Shown piece after piece: positions 7,218 to 14,418 of a stretch of DNA of 64,000 nucleotides (position 1 is the stretch's first letter; the number at the start of each line of letters is the position of its first letter). Source of the DNA: Lachnoanaerobaculum sp. ICM7 (lineage in GTDB: Bacteria; Bacillota; Clostridia; Lachnospirales; Lachnospiraceae); the NCBI RefSeq assembly GCF_000287675.1, contig NZ_ALJL01000028.1, forward strand, positions 62,001 through 126,000, given 5' to 3'. The translations under genes were made by a program, and so were the position numbers. The notes under the pieces were generated by a model. It saw only the letters and a program-made list of their open reading frames with translations, did not search any database and was not told the origin of the DNA.

Positions 7218-8539
7218 GATATTTAATCAGCAAATATGCAATTATAGAGTTGGTATATACTTTATTTATCATTGTGCTGTTTTATGTTGGATTAAATGTA
7301 TTATTAAATACCGGAGTAGTATATCCTGCCAACTATGCTGATATTCAGTCCGGAAAAGTGGAAACAGGTTTTCAAACAGAAGATTGGACACCGGCTGAAA
7401 TACCATATTATTATGATTTTTTATATTTGAAAGACGGAAAAATAATAGAAAATACTATTGATAAAAAATATGATGATTTAGTACAGGAAGCCATAAAAAA
7501 CGGAAAGTCAACAAGCGATGAGGTTATAGGTTCAAATATTTTTAAAGCTTATGCAATGGGAAATAGACAACTGGTAATAAGATACAGGGTTAATGTTATA
7601 TTTACCAATAAAAAGCTTTATAAACTCTTTGAAAATTTCGAGTGTGGATATATTGTCCTGATACTAATTATTTGGTTTTTGGGATTCGCTTTGTTTCTTA
7701 TTCGCTCATCAAATATATTAAAAAGGGAAATCCACAAAATTGCTATGGCTAATGATAACATCAGTCGTATGGATTTGGATTATGAGAGAGAATATTCTAA
7801 GTATAAAGAAATAGATGGAGTACTGGTTTCGATTGATGTACTGGCTGAAAATCTAAAACAATCTCTTGGTGAGCAATGGGATATGCAAGTTAAGCAAAAA
7901 GAGTTGGTGGAACAACTTACCCATGACATAAGAACACCGATAACACTGATTAAAGGAAATTTAGAATTATTAAAAGAAGAGAATCCCGGTTTATCTTCTG
8001 ATAGATTTGCAGATATTTCAAACGGTATTGACAGGCTGGAAAAGTATATTGATAAATTGAAAAAATTTTCTTATACAATGGAAGGAAAAAAAGATGTTGT
8101 AAGTAATGAAGTGATTTTATATTGGATTGAGATAATGTCCGGGATATGTAGGTTAAACGGTTTGAATTTAGAAATAATAAAAAGTGAATGCAGTAATATT
8201 AAGCTGGATAAAGAGGAAGTAGCTGTAGCTCTGCAAAATATAGTTACCAATGCGGTTGAATATTCTAAAAAAGGTTCTAAAATAACGGTAGAGTTTAAAG
8301 ATGAACCTGAAGAGTTTATTTTGACAGTCAGAGATGAAGGAACAGGTTTTAATAAAGACTTATTACCTTTACTTACAGAAAAATTCATTTCCGGAAAAGT
8401 AAAAGATAAGTCTAATAAACATGGTTTAGGCTTATGGGTAGTAAAGAATATTGTCTCGGCAAATAACGGCAACTTGTATTTGAAAAATTATACAGGAGTA
8501 AATGCAGGGGCTGAGGTCAAAATGGTTTTTAATAAATGA
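7196..8539 (+). CDS. Sensor histidine kinase (CprK-like)
   Basis: A 447-aa membrane kinase. Two membrane segments (~12-38 and ~151-170) bracket an extracytoplasmic sensor of about 110 residues. A linker leads to the phospho-acceptor His243 in LTHDIRTPITL. An HATPase domain follows, with N box NIVTNAVEYSKKG, G1 VRDEGTGF and G2 HGLGLW. GTG 7196 is the preferred start (GGGGAG at 7180-7185). It overlaps the regulator gene by 22 nt. Unlike BceS-type kinases it has a sizeable external loop, so it may sense peptide directly. Confidence 0.88.
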   Translation: MGNKKSLRYLISKYAIIELVYTLFIIVLFYVGLNVLLNTGVVYPANYADIQSGKVETGFQTEDWTPAEIPYYYDFLYLKDGKIIENTIDKKYDDLVQEAIKNGKSTSDEVIGSNIFKAYAMGNRQLVIRYRVNVIFTNKKLYKLFENFECGYIVLILIIWFLGFALFLIRSSNILKREIHKIAMANDNISRMDLDYEREYSKYKEIDGVLVSIDVLAENLKQSLGEQWDMQVKQKELVEQLTHDIRTPITLIKGNLELLKEENPGLSSDRFADISNGIDRLEKYIDKLKKFSYTMEGKKDVVSNEVILYWIEIMSGICRLNGLNLEIIKSECSNIKLDKEEVAVALQNIVTNAVEYSKKGSKITVEFKDEPEEFILTVRDEGTGFNKDLLPLLTEKFISGKVKDKSNKHGLGLWVVKNIVSANNGNLYLKNYTGVNAGAEVKMVFNK

Positions 8540-8594
8540 TTGAAGAATAATTACGGTTATGGATACCATTTTCCAATAGGAGTAAGGAGGCTAA

Positions 8595-9164
8595 ATGAAC
8601 GAATTTAATAAGTACAAATTATTAAGCGAAGGTAAAGCATTTGGAGATAGAGCTAAAATTGCTTTAGTATTACTTGATAGCAACACAGCTTATGAAGAAC
8701 TAAAGGTGGAAGGTGCGCAAACTTCAGTTGCCGGAAGTTATAGCTGTGTCGGAGGGGATCCGGCTTCAATACTTGAAATGATAACGATAGAGTTGATATG
8801 CCGCAATCCTCGTGATACATGGTATTTGCCTGACAATGTAAAATATTGGGACAGGAGATTTGGCAGTCTGTTTGAAACAAAGTTCTTTTGTTATGATGAT
8901 GATGTAGAAACTTGGAGTAAAATACTGAATAAATTCTTTATAAAGCTGCAGTGGATGCCTAAAAGAGAAGATTATAGTTCAACAAAAAGTTATAATAATG
9001 CCTGGGGATATTTTGCAGAGCTTTTAGCGGTTGTAAAAGAAAATAATCATCCTGAATTTAATACTTATTATGAGATTGCTACCGGGAAAGGTATGAGTGA
9101 ATCAGTATTTGAAAGAAAGCTAAAAGAGCTGGCAGAATTAAAACTGTCATTTGTAAAGGGTTAA
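8595..9164 (+). CDS. Hypothetical protein (189 aa)
   Basis: I do not recognise the family. It has a good ribosome binding site (AAGGAGG at 8585-8591) and no signal or membrane segment. Landmarks are SYSCVGGDPASILEMITIELI, a Trp/Tyr-rich centre (DTWYLPDNVKYWDRRFG) and a basic amphipathic C-terminus. It has its own terminator downstream and begins a run of small single genes that look like immunity proteins, which is the only hint of role. Confidence 0.6.
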   Translation: MNEFNKYKLLSEGKAFGDRAKIALVLLDSNTAYEELKVEGAQTSVAGSYSCVGGDPASILEMITIELICRNPRDTWYLPDNVKYWDRRFGSLFETKFFCYDDDVETWSKILNKFFIKLQWMPKREDYSSTKSYNNAWGYFAELLAVVKENNHPEFNTYYEIATGKGMSESVFERKLKELAELKLSFVKG

Positions 9165-9177
9165 ATGTCACCATTTA

Positions 9178-9215
9178 ATAAAGCCGACAGAGTTTAAATT
9201 CTGGCGGCTTTTTGA
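9178..9215. terminator. Bidirectional terminator between convergent genes
   Basis: AAGCCG (9181-9186) pairs with CGGCTT (9205-9210) and a T-run follows; the stem can extend inward imperfectly. It separates the plus-strand hypothetical gene from the minus-strand SMI1/KNR4 gene. Confidence 0.75.
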
Positions 9216-9220
9216 AAATT

Positions 9221-9730
9221 CTACTCAATTTCTTCTGAGGCTCTAAGCCCCAATATAAATTCTTCAAAGTTATCTGCAAGTACAATTATCTCGAAATCAT
9301 CTTCTTGTATACATATTGATACCTTCGGTTCTCCATCTTTGCCACAATCTCTGTAGTCTAAATATATCATTTCATGTCCGCCTGAGATTGTATCGGCAAT
9401 AATAACACCTACATTTCTTGGATATTCCCATTCATCATACCAAAACTCATTTCCGAATTTTCCAAATAAGGAATCTTCTTTTTCTTCCGATATACTGTAT
9501 AATTCATCTACATCAACACGGTACCTATTCTTATCATCAAACCAAACATTCTTATTGGGTTTACCACCGTTTTGTGTTTTCATAAGCTCTATATATGACT
9601 TCGGTAACTTAACGCCCAGTCTTTTTTCAGCTTCTTGCACCATCTCATCTGTTAAATTCTCACCGGTACAGACTTTATTTATATACTCACTTTCCTTCCA
9701 AAAACTTTTTAATTCAATATTATCAAACAT
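9221..9730 (-). CDS. SMI1/KNR4 (SUKH) family protein, probable immunity protein
   Basis: A 169-aa soluble protein with the SUKH hallmarks: LTDEMVQEAEKRLGVKLPKSYIELMKTQNGG (residues ~26-56), a central GVIIADTISGGHEMIYLDYR, and a C-terminal NFEEFILGL. SUKH proteins in bacteria are mostly cytoplasmic immunity proteins against polymorphic (contact-dependent) toxin domains. No toxin gene is adjacent, so it is an orphan. It is transcribed opposite to its neighbours, divergent from the gene at 9845. Confidence 0.9.
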   Translation of the reverse strand: MFDNIELKSFWKESEYINKVCTGENLTDEMVQEAEKRLGVKLPKSYIELMKTQNGGKPNKNVWFDDKNRYRVDVDELYSISEEKEDSLFGKFGNEFWYDEWEYPRNVGVIIADTISGGHEMIYLDYRDCGKDGEPKVSICIQEDDFEIIVLADNFEEFILGLRASEEIE

Positions 9731-9755
9731 TGTTGATCCCCCGCTTTTTCCAAAC

Positions 9756-9785
9756 TTGAATTAACTTATCAACTTATATTATAAT
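9756..9785 (+). promoter_or_regulatory. Promoter of the 9845 gene
   Basis: TTGAAT (9756-9761) and TATAAT (9780-9785) with 18-nt spacing lie 60 nt upstream of the 9845 start codon and its GGGGAGG site. Confidence 0.55.
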
Positions 9786-9844
9786 CATGTTTAGTAATTA
9801 AAGTAAATATTAATAAAGATAAATCCTACCTGGGGGAGGTTTTA

Positions 9845-10258
9845 ATGAGTGAAAATGGACTTATGGATTTGAAACAAAAAATGATCAAGCTGATTGAACA
9901 TTTAGGCAATGAAAATATTATTACAGGTGTAAGTGCAAAGGATTTAGGTAGTCAAACGTTTGAGGAGTTGGTTATTTTACTGAGAGATACACTTAAAGAA
10001 GAATACCCGAAGACAAAGTTGAAAAGAATTATGAAAAGCGTTCATTATGCAAATGGTTTTAGTGATTTGGATTTAAAACAAAGTGCATTTATACTTGATG
10101 AAATTGAACAGTATCTTTGTATAAATAAATTTCTTAATCATGATAAGTTGGTTAAGTATTTTAATAAGCGTATAGTATCAAACGAGTTTGAAATAAATCC
10201 ACAAAATATGGTTTTGGTTATGATAGAAAGCTTACTTTACAGTAAGAGTAAGTTGTAG
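9845..10258 (+). CDS. Hypothetical protein (137 aa)
   Basis: Unrecognised small, largely helical soluble protein. The start is fixed by GGGGGAGG at 9832-9839. Its sequence (FEELVILLRDTLKEEYPKTK, DLKQSAFILDEIEQYL) has no catalytic motif or membrane segment. It is followed 28 nt later by a YfbM-like gene. The surrounding genes suggest an immunity-type protein, which remains inference. Confidence 0.6.
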   Translation: MSENGLMDLKQKMIKLIEHLGNENIITGVSAKDLGSQTFEELVILLRDTLKEEYPKTKLKRIMKSVHYANGFSDLDLKQSAFILDEIEQYLCINKFLNHDKLVKYFNKRIVSNEFEINPQNMVLVMIESLLYSKSKL

Positions 10259-10286
10259 TTTTAAAATATTTTTTGGAGAATTGAAA

Positions 10287-10793
10287 ATGGGAATAATAGC
10301 AAATTATCAATATTTAAGCGACAGAAACTTAAAAGAAATGAAGAACTTTTATAATGAAGCGGTTGAGGATATTGAAGATGATAAAGATTGTAATGATGAT
10401 ATAGAAATACAACTTGACATGGATAAGATGTGGGATGCGCTTCACTTCGTGCTTACAGGAGTGGGTAAGGATGAAGCTATGGAAAATAATCATCTTAGTG
10501 AGGCTGTTTTTGGGGTGAATACTATTAAAAACTCACAGGAGTATATAGCTTATACACAAAAGTCGAAGGTTAAGGATATAGTATTTGCACTTGAGGATTT
10601 TGATATAGAGAAAGCATTGGAGAACTTAAGTATGAGCCGGTTTAAAAAAGCAAATATATACCCGAACATTTGGGATTATGAAGAAGATGCTGATAAAATA
10701 AGAGAAGAATTAATGACATATTTCCAAAGACTAAGAGATTTTTATAAGAAAATACTTGAAGTAAATGGAAATGTAGTGATTATTATTTGTTAG
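10287..10793 (+). CDS. YfbM/DUF1877 family protein
   Basis: 168 aa starting at ATG 10287 (GGAGA at 10275-10279; the earlier TTG at 10281 is too close). The N-terminus MGIIANYQYLSDRNL, the DMDKMWDALHFVLTG segment (~45-60) and the late DIEKALENL/YFQRLRDFY region match the YfbM-like family. Members are small cytoplasmic proteins of unknown biochemical function, common among polymorphic-toxin immunity clusters. Here it sits between unrelated small genes on the same strand. Confidence 0.8.
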   Translation: MGIIANYQYLSDRNLKEMKNFYNEAVEDIEDDKDCNDDIEIQLDMDKMWDALHFVLTGVGKDEAMENNHLSEAVFGVNTIKNSQEYIAYTQKSKVKDIVFALEDFDIEKALENLSMSRFKKANIYPNIWDYEEDADKIREELMTYFQRLRDFYKKILEVNGNVVIIIC

Positions 10794-10837
10794 TATAAGT
10801 GTTTAGAAATAATAGGGGGATTAATATATAAATAGTT

Positions 10838-11098
10838 ATGTGTGATTATTGTTCCAATATCAAAAAAATAGAATCCTTTTCTTCGCCCAAACTATATAAA
10901 GAAACTATAGAATATATTAAGGATCTTGTTGAAAAAAGAGGTTTTATAATTGTTGAAGGCAACTGTAAATTAGGTGAGCATATGAAAGACGGACATTGGA
11001 TTGATGATATTATTTACCATATTATCAAATGTCCGAAGTGCGGTAAAAAATTCACCTGTATTGTAAATACCTATAGAGGTGGAGGTTCTTTTGAATAA
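10838..11098 (+). CDS. Small zinc-ribbon-like hypothetical protein (86 aa)
   Basis: Two Cys pairs are visible: CDYC at residues 2-5 and CPKCG at ~66-70. They suggest a bound metal. The end, FTCIVNTYRGGGSFE, recurs in small Bacillota proteins of unknown role. No strong ribosome binding site is adjacent to the ATG (AGGGGGA is 17 nt away), so expression may be weak or the start may differ. There is no membrane segment. Confidence 0.6.
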   Translation: MCDYCSNIKKIESFSSPKLYKETIEYIKDLVEKRGFIIVEGNCKLGEHMKDGHWIDDIIYHIIKCPKCGKKFTCIVNTYRGGGSFE

Positions 11099-11152
11099 CT
11101 ATCACTTTGGAATAAATATGTATTTTTTATTTAACATAGAGAAAGAGATTTT

Positions 11153-11650
11153 ATGATAGAGTATACTAGTGGAAATATTTTTGAGAGTGGTGCAGATTGC
11201 TTGATAAATGCGGTAAACTGTGAAGGAGTTATGGGAAAAGGAATTGCTTATCAGTTTAAGTTGAAATTTCCTGAAAATAACAAGTCGTATATTAAAGCAT
11301 GTAAGTCAAGTGAATTGACAATTGGAAAAGTACATTATTTTACTGAAAATGGAATTACTATTGTAAATTTACCTACTAAAAATAAATGGCGTGAAAAATC
11401 AAAGATAGAGTATATTAAAACGGCAATGGATTATTTTGTCGATATATTACCAAAACTGCAAGTGAAAAAGATTGCTATTCCACCTTTAGGATGTGGCAAT
11501 GGAGGTCTTAATTGGGAAGATGTTAAAAAGGTAATAGAATGTAAACTGGAAAATATTTCGGATAAATATATTTTTGAATGTATTGAGTATCTGGAAAGTA
11601 CATCAATTATATCAAAAGATATAAATGGTAATTATTTTATTAGGGATTAA
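11153..11650 (+). CDS. Macro-domain protein (ADP-ribose binding/hydrolase type)
   Basis: A stand-alone 165-aa macro domain with INAVNCEGVMGKGIAYQF (residues ~19-36), the ligand-binding loop, and PPLGCGNGGLNWEDV (~104-118). It resembles DarG/Appr-1''-processing proteins that remove ADP-ribose from modified DNA or protein. No DarT-like toxin is next to it, so it could act as an orphan antidote or in ADP-ribose metabolism. It precedes crcB with a 16-nt gap. Confidence 0.88.
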   Translation: MIEYTSGNIFESGADCLINAVNCEGVMGKGIAYQFKLKFPENNKSYIKACKSSELTIGKVHYFTENGITIVNLPTKNKWREKSKIEYIKTAMDYFVDILPKLQVKKIAIPPLGCGNGGLNWEDVKKVIECKLENISDKYIFECIEYLESTSIISKDINGNYFIRD

Positions 11651-11666
11651 AATACCGGAGAAATTA

Positions 11667-12035
11667 ATGAGTTTTTTATTTGTAGCACTTGGTGGAGCGG
11701 TTGGGGCAATGGCAAGATATGCGATAAGTCTTATACCGGTTAAAACAGGATTTCCGATACTTACACTTATTACAAATATAGCGGGTGCAATATTAATCGG
11801 TTTTATTGTCGGGTTTACAAGTAACAAAGACAATATATCAGGTAATACAGTACTGTTTTGGAAGACAGGTGTATGTGGCGGATTCACTACATTTTCAACA
11901 TTTTCACTGGAAGCGTTTAACTTGCTTGATAATAAGCAATACACATTAGGCGGATTATATATTGTAATAAGTGTTGTATGCTGTATATTCGGTATCTTAT
12001 GCGGAAAGAGGTTGGCTTCGGTGGTAAAGTTATAA
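11667..12035 (+). CDS. crcB: Fluoride channel Fluc/CrcB
   Basis: 122 aa, four membrane segments, with family landmarks GGAVGAMARY at the N-terminus, TLITNIAGAILIG (conserved Asn) and GGFTTFSTFS (the Phe-rich pore motif). CrcB forms a dual-topology dimer that exports fluoride. ATG 11667 is chosen over 11625 because CCGGAG precedes it by 6 nt and the hydrophobic N-terminus then begins directly. No fluoride riboswitch is visible upstream; it is embedded behind the macro-domain gene. Its 3' end overlaps the clipped antitoxin frame. Confidence 0.92.
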   Translation: MSFLFVALGGAVGAMARYAISLIPVKTGFPILTLITNIAGAILIGFIVGFTSNKDNISGNTVLFWKTGVCGGFTTFSTFSLEAFNLLDNKQYTLGGLYIVISVVCCIFGILCGKRLASVVKL

Positions 12036-12247
12036 GTAATGAAGTCTTGAAAAATTGTCATAAGGGAGAATCTGTATATTTGACTAAGAATGGCGGAGGA
12101 CGTTTTGTAGTTATGGATATTGAAGATTATGAGCGTGATCATGCAGAGAAAAAGCTTTTGACGAAGTTGCAGGAGGCTGAAGAGGTTGTAAAAGATTGTG
12201 AAGGTTGGTTGAATTTGGACGAATTGAAAGCAATGATGGAGGAATAA
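11978..12247 (+). pseudogene. Phd/YefM-type antitoxin, N-terminally clipped
   Basis: From about 12015 the frame reads like a Phd/YefM antitoxin core: CHKGESVYLTKNGGGRFVVM, DIEDYERD, then an acidic helical tail that would wrap a toxin (LNLDELKAMMEE). The usual N-terminus (the IRPISELRN-type strand and helix) is replaced by out-of-frame crcB coding sequence, and no ribosome binding site or plausible start precedes the conserved part. I therefore regard it as a truncated antitoxin fused to the crcB 3' end. No RelE/ParE toxin follows; the next gene, 3 nt away, is unrelated. Confidence 0.6.
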
Positions 12248-12250
12248 GAT

Positions 12251-12679
12251 ATGCTGTTGGATGAAGAAAGATATGCAAGTGTCATAGAATACGGTAAGGA
12301 TGCAGTAACTAAAATTAACGAAGGAAATATTAAAGAGGGATTTGAAAGTGCAGATAAAGGCTGGAGAGCATTCCCTGAGTCCGGAGCTAAATGGAATCAG
12401 GGATATGGATATGCAAAAAACTTCTTTAAAAAAGCACTGGAAAATAATGATTTGTTGAATGCCAAAATATGGCTTGAGAGAATGACAGAAAATAATGCCA
12501 ATTTGCATTTATTTGATGAAGAGCTGGAGCATATGAAGGCAAAGTATGCATATGAAATAGGTGAGCTTGATAAGGCCTTTGAAATATGGCAAAAACTTGT
12601 AAAGATAAAGGCGGTAAGCTTCAGATACTTTGATAATGATGATCCAAAGTATAAAGAGTTCTATAAGTCAAGAAGATAA
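12251..12679 (+). CDS. Hypothetical helical (TPR-like) protein (142 aa)
   Basis: Starts at ATG 12251 just after the antitoxin stop, with GGAGG at 12239-12243. The sequence is helix-rich, with repeated Ala/Leu/aromatic patterns (YGYAKNFFKKALENNDLLNAKIWLERM, YEIGELDKAFEIWQKLVKI) like tetratricopeptide repeats. It is soluble. It may be an immunity-type or scaffold protein; I see no specific family. Confidence 0.6.
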   Translation: MLLDEERYASVIEYGKDAVTKINEGNIKEGFESADKGWRAFPESGAKWNQGYGYAKNFFKKALENNDLLNAKIWLERMTENNANLHLFDEELEHMKAKYAYEIGELDKAFEIWQKLVKIKAVSFRYFDNDDPKYKEFYKSRR

Positions 12680-12684
12680 AACAA

Positions 12685-12726
12685 AAGCACATAGCTTTGA
12701 GAAATTCTTTTGCTATGTGCTTATTT
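12685..12726. terminator. Bidirectional terminator, copy C of the GCACATA/TATGTGC family
   Basis: AAGCACATAGC (12685-12695) and GCTATGTGCTT (12712-12722) are perfect 11-bp arms between convergent genes, with A-runs on one side and T-runs on the other. Confidence 0.8.
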
Positions 12727-12729
12727 AGT

Positions 12730-14418
12730 TTATGAAAATCTACCCTTAGCCATCTCATAGGTTTTATCTGCAAGTGACATTGTAGATTTTCTATGAGAAA
12801 CGAGAACAATAGTCTTTCCGGCACTTTCCTCTGAGAGTGACTTTAAGATAATACCCTCATTTAAAACATCCAGATTGCTGGTAGGTTCATCCAAAAGCAG
12901 GAAGTCACCGTCATGTAAGAATGCTCTGGCAAGTCCTACACGCTGCTTCTCACCGTCAGAGAGTGAATCACCCAGTTCGCCGACACTCGTATCATAGCCA
13001 TTTGGAAGACTTATTATAAAGTCATGTATACTTGCTTTTTTAGCCGCCTTTTGAATCTCTTCAATAGTAGCATTTTGCTTTGCAACTCTTATATTATCTG
13101 CAATAGTTCCTTGGAACATTACAGTTTCCTGAGTTACATAGCCTGTCATTTCACGAAGATTCTCAGTATTAACATCCTTTATATTCTTTCCTGAAATATG
13201 CACTTCACCTGTTTTTACATCCCGGAATCTCATCAGCAGTTTTAATAGTGTAGATTTACCGGAACCGCTCACACCATGTATTCCAAGCACCTGACCTTTC
13301 TTTATATCAAGAGAAACATTATCAAGTATAGTTTCGTCACCATATGAGAAGTTTACCCTTTCAACATCGGCACCTTCAAATACAGTATTTTCTTTACCGG
13401 ATACTTCTTCAACTACCGGTTCTTCCTCAAGCAGCGAAAGTACACGCTCACCACAGGCAAGAGTCTGATTGAGATTATTTGATAAAGAAGACAGTGCAAC
13501 AGTAGGTCCGAATGAACTCATCATAGCCAGGGTAGCAATCAGCATCTGAGAAAAAGTTATACTCTCATTTTTGTAAAGTATCAACATAGAAAAGAACATT
13601 ACCCATGAGAAAAGTTGAATAACAAGATTTGTAGCTGCTCTTTGAGAACCCTCAAAAAAGCTTAGTTTTCTTTGATTATCCGCCAACTCTAAAGATTTTG
13701 AATTCATCTCATTTAAGCGCATATCCCCCTGATTGTATTGAAGTATCTCATCTACACCATACATACTGTTGATAACAAAGTTATTGAGTTCGCCTACATT
13801 ATTTCTAAATTTCATTCCGGCATCTGCACTGCGACTTCCATTCCAAAGTGGAAGAGCAATTCCTACAGTCATGTATGCAAGCAATGAAATAATACCTGCA
13901 ATAGGATGTTGTGACCATATAAATATAACCATTATAAGAGATGTGATAAAAGCAATGGCTATAGGTGATATTGTATGTGCAAAGAACACCTCCAAAAGTT
14001 CGATATCACTTGTGATAATGGCAATAAGATTTCCCTTTTCCTTTCCATCAAGCTTTGCAGGACATAGCTTTCTAAGCACTGCAAAAACCTTGTGTCGTAT
14101 TATTGCAAGTATACGAAAGGCAATATAGTGATTACAGTATTGTTCACCATAGTGCAGAATACCTCTGGCAACAGCCATTACAATAAGCGATATAAATATT
14201 ACTTTTGAAATGTCGGGAGCAGAAGTAAATCCGTTATTTAACAGGGTATAAAGTCCGTAAATAATACCATATCCGCCTGTTATTGTAAGGAAGATAGCAC
14301 ATAAAAAGCCGATGACACCAAGAAAAATTCCAAGTAACATAACACCTGTCAGAGGCTTTACCAAAACGATAAGACTTCTCATAATTGAAAGTCCGGATCT
14401 TCTTGTGGTTTGTTTCAT
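12730..14418 (-). CDS. ABC exporter half-transporter, CydC-like
   Basis: 562 aa: six membrane segments in residues ~20-310 (ABC transmembrane type 1), then a nucleotide-binding domain with Walker A GVSGSGKST (~365), a signature variant LSDGEKQRV and Walker B FLLLDEPTSNLD. The sequence resembles CydC of the cysteine/glutathione exporter CydDC. No cytochrome bd genes are nearby, so it may be a general heterodimeric exporter. It overlaps the upstream partner gene at a shared base (TAATG), so the two half-transporters are translationally coupled. Confidence 0.85.
   Translation of the reverse strand: MKQTTRRSGLSIMRSLIVLVKPLTGVMLLGIFLGVIGFLCAIFLTITGGYGIIYGLYTLLNNGFTSAPDISKVIFISLIVMAVARGILHYGEQYCNHYIAFRILAIIRHKVFAVLRKLCPAKLDGKEKGNLIAIITSDIELLEVFFAHTISPIAIAFITSLIMVIFIWSQHPIAGIISLLAYMTVGIALPLWNGSRSADAGMKFRNNVGELNNFVINSMYGVDEILQYNQGDMRLNEMNSKSLELADNQRKLSFFEGSQRAATNLVIQLFSWVMFFSMLILYKNESITFSQMLIATLAMMSSFGPTVALSSLSNNLNQTLACGERVLSLLEEEPVVEEVSGKENTVFEGADVERVNFSYGDETILDNVSLDIKKGQVLGIHGVSGSGKSTLLKLLMRFRDVKTGEVHISGKNIKDVNTENLREMTGYVTQETVMFQGTIADNIRVAKQNATIEEIQKAAKKASIHDFIISLPNGYDTSVGELGDSLSDGEKQRVGLARAFLHDGDFLLLDEPTSNLDVLNEGIILKSLSEESAGKTIVLVSHRKSTMSLADKTYEMAKGRFS

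Noticed and set aside
11600-11667. Fluoride riboswitch before crcB
   Set aside because: The bases belong to the macro-domain coding region and show no riboswitch-like pairing.
11612-12508. Minus-strand frame of 298 codons
   Set aside because: Lies antisense to the macro-domain, crcB, antitoxin and following genes, all with family support; composition is typical of a shadow frame.
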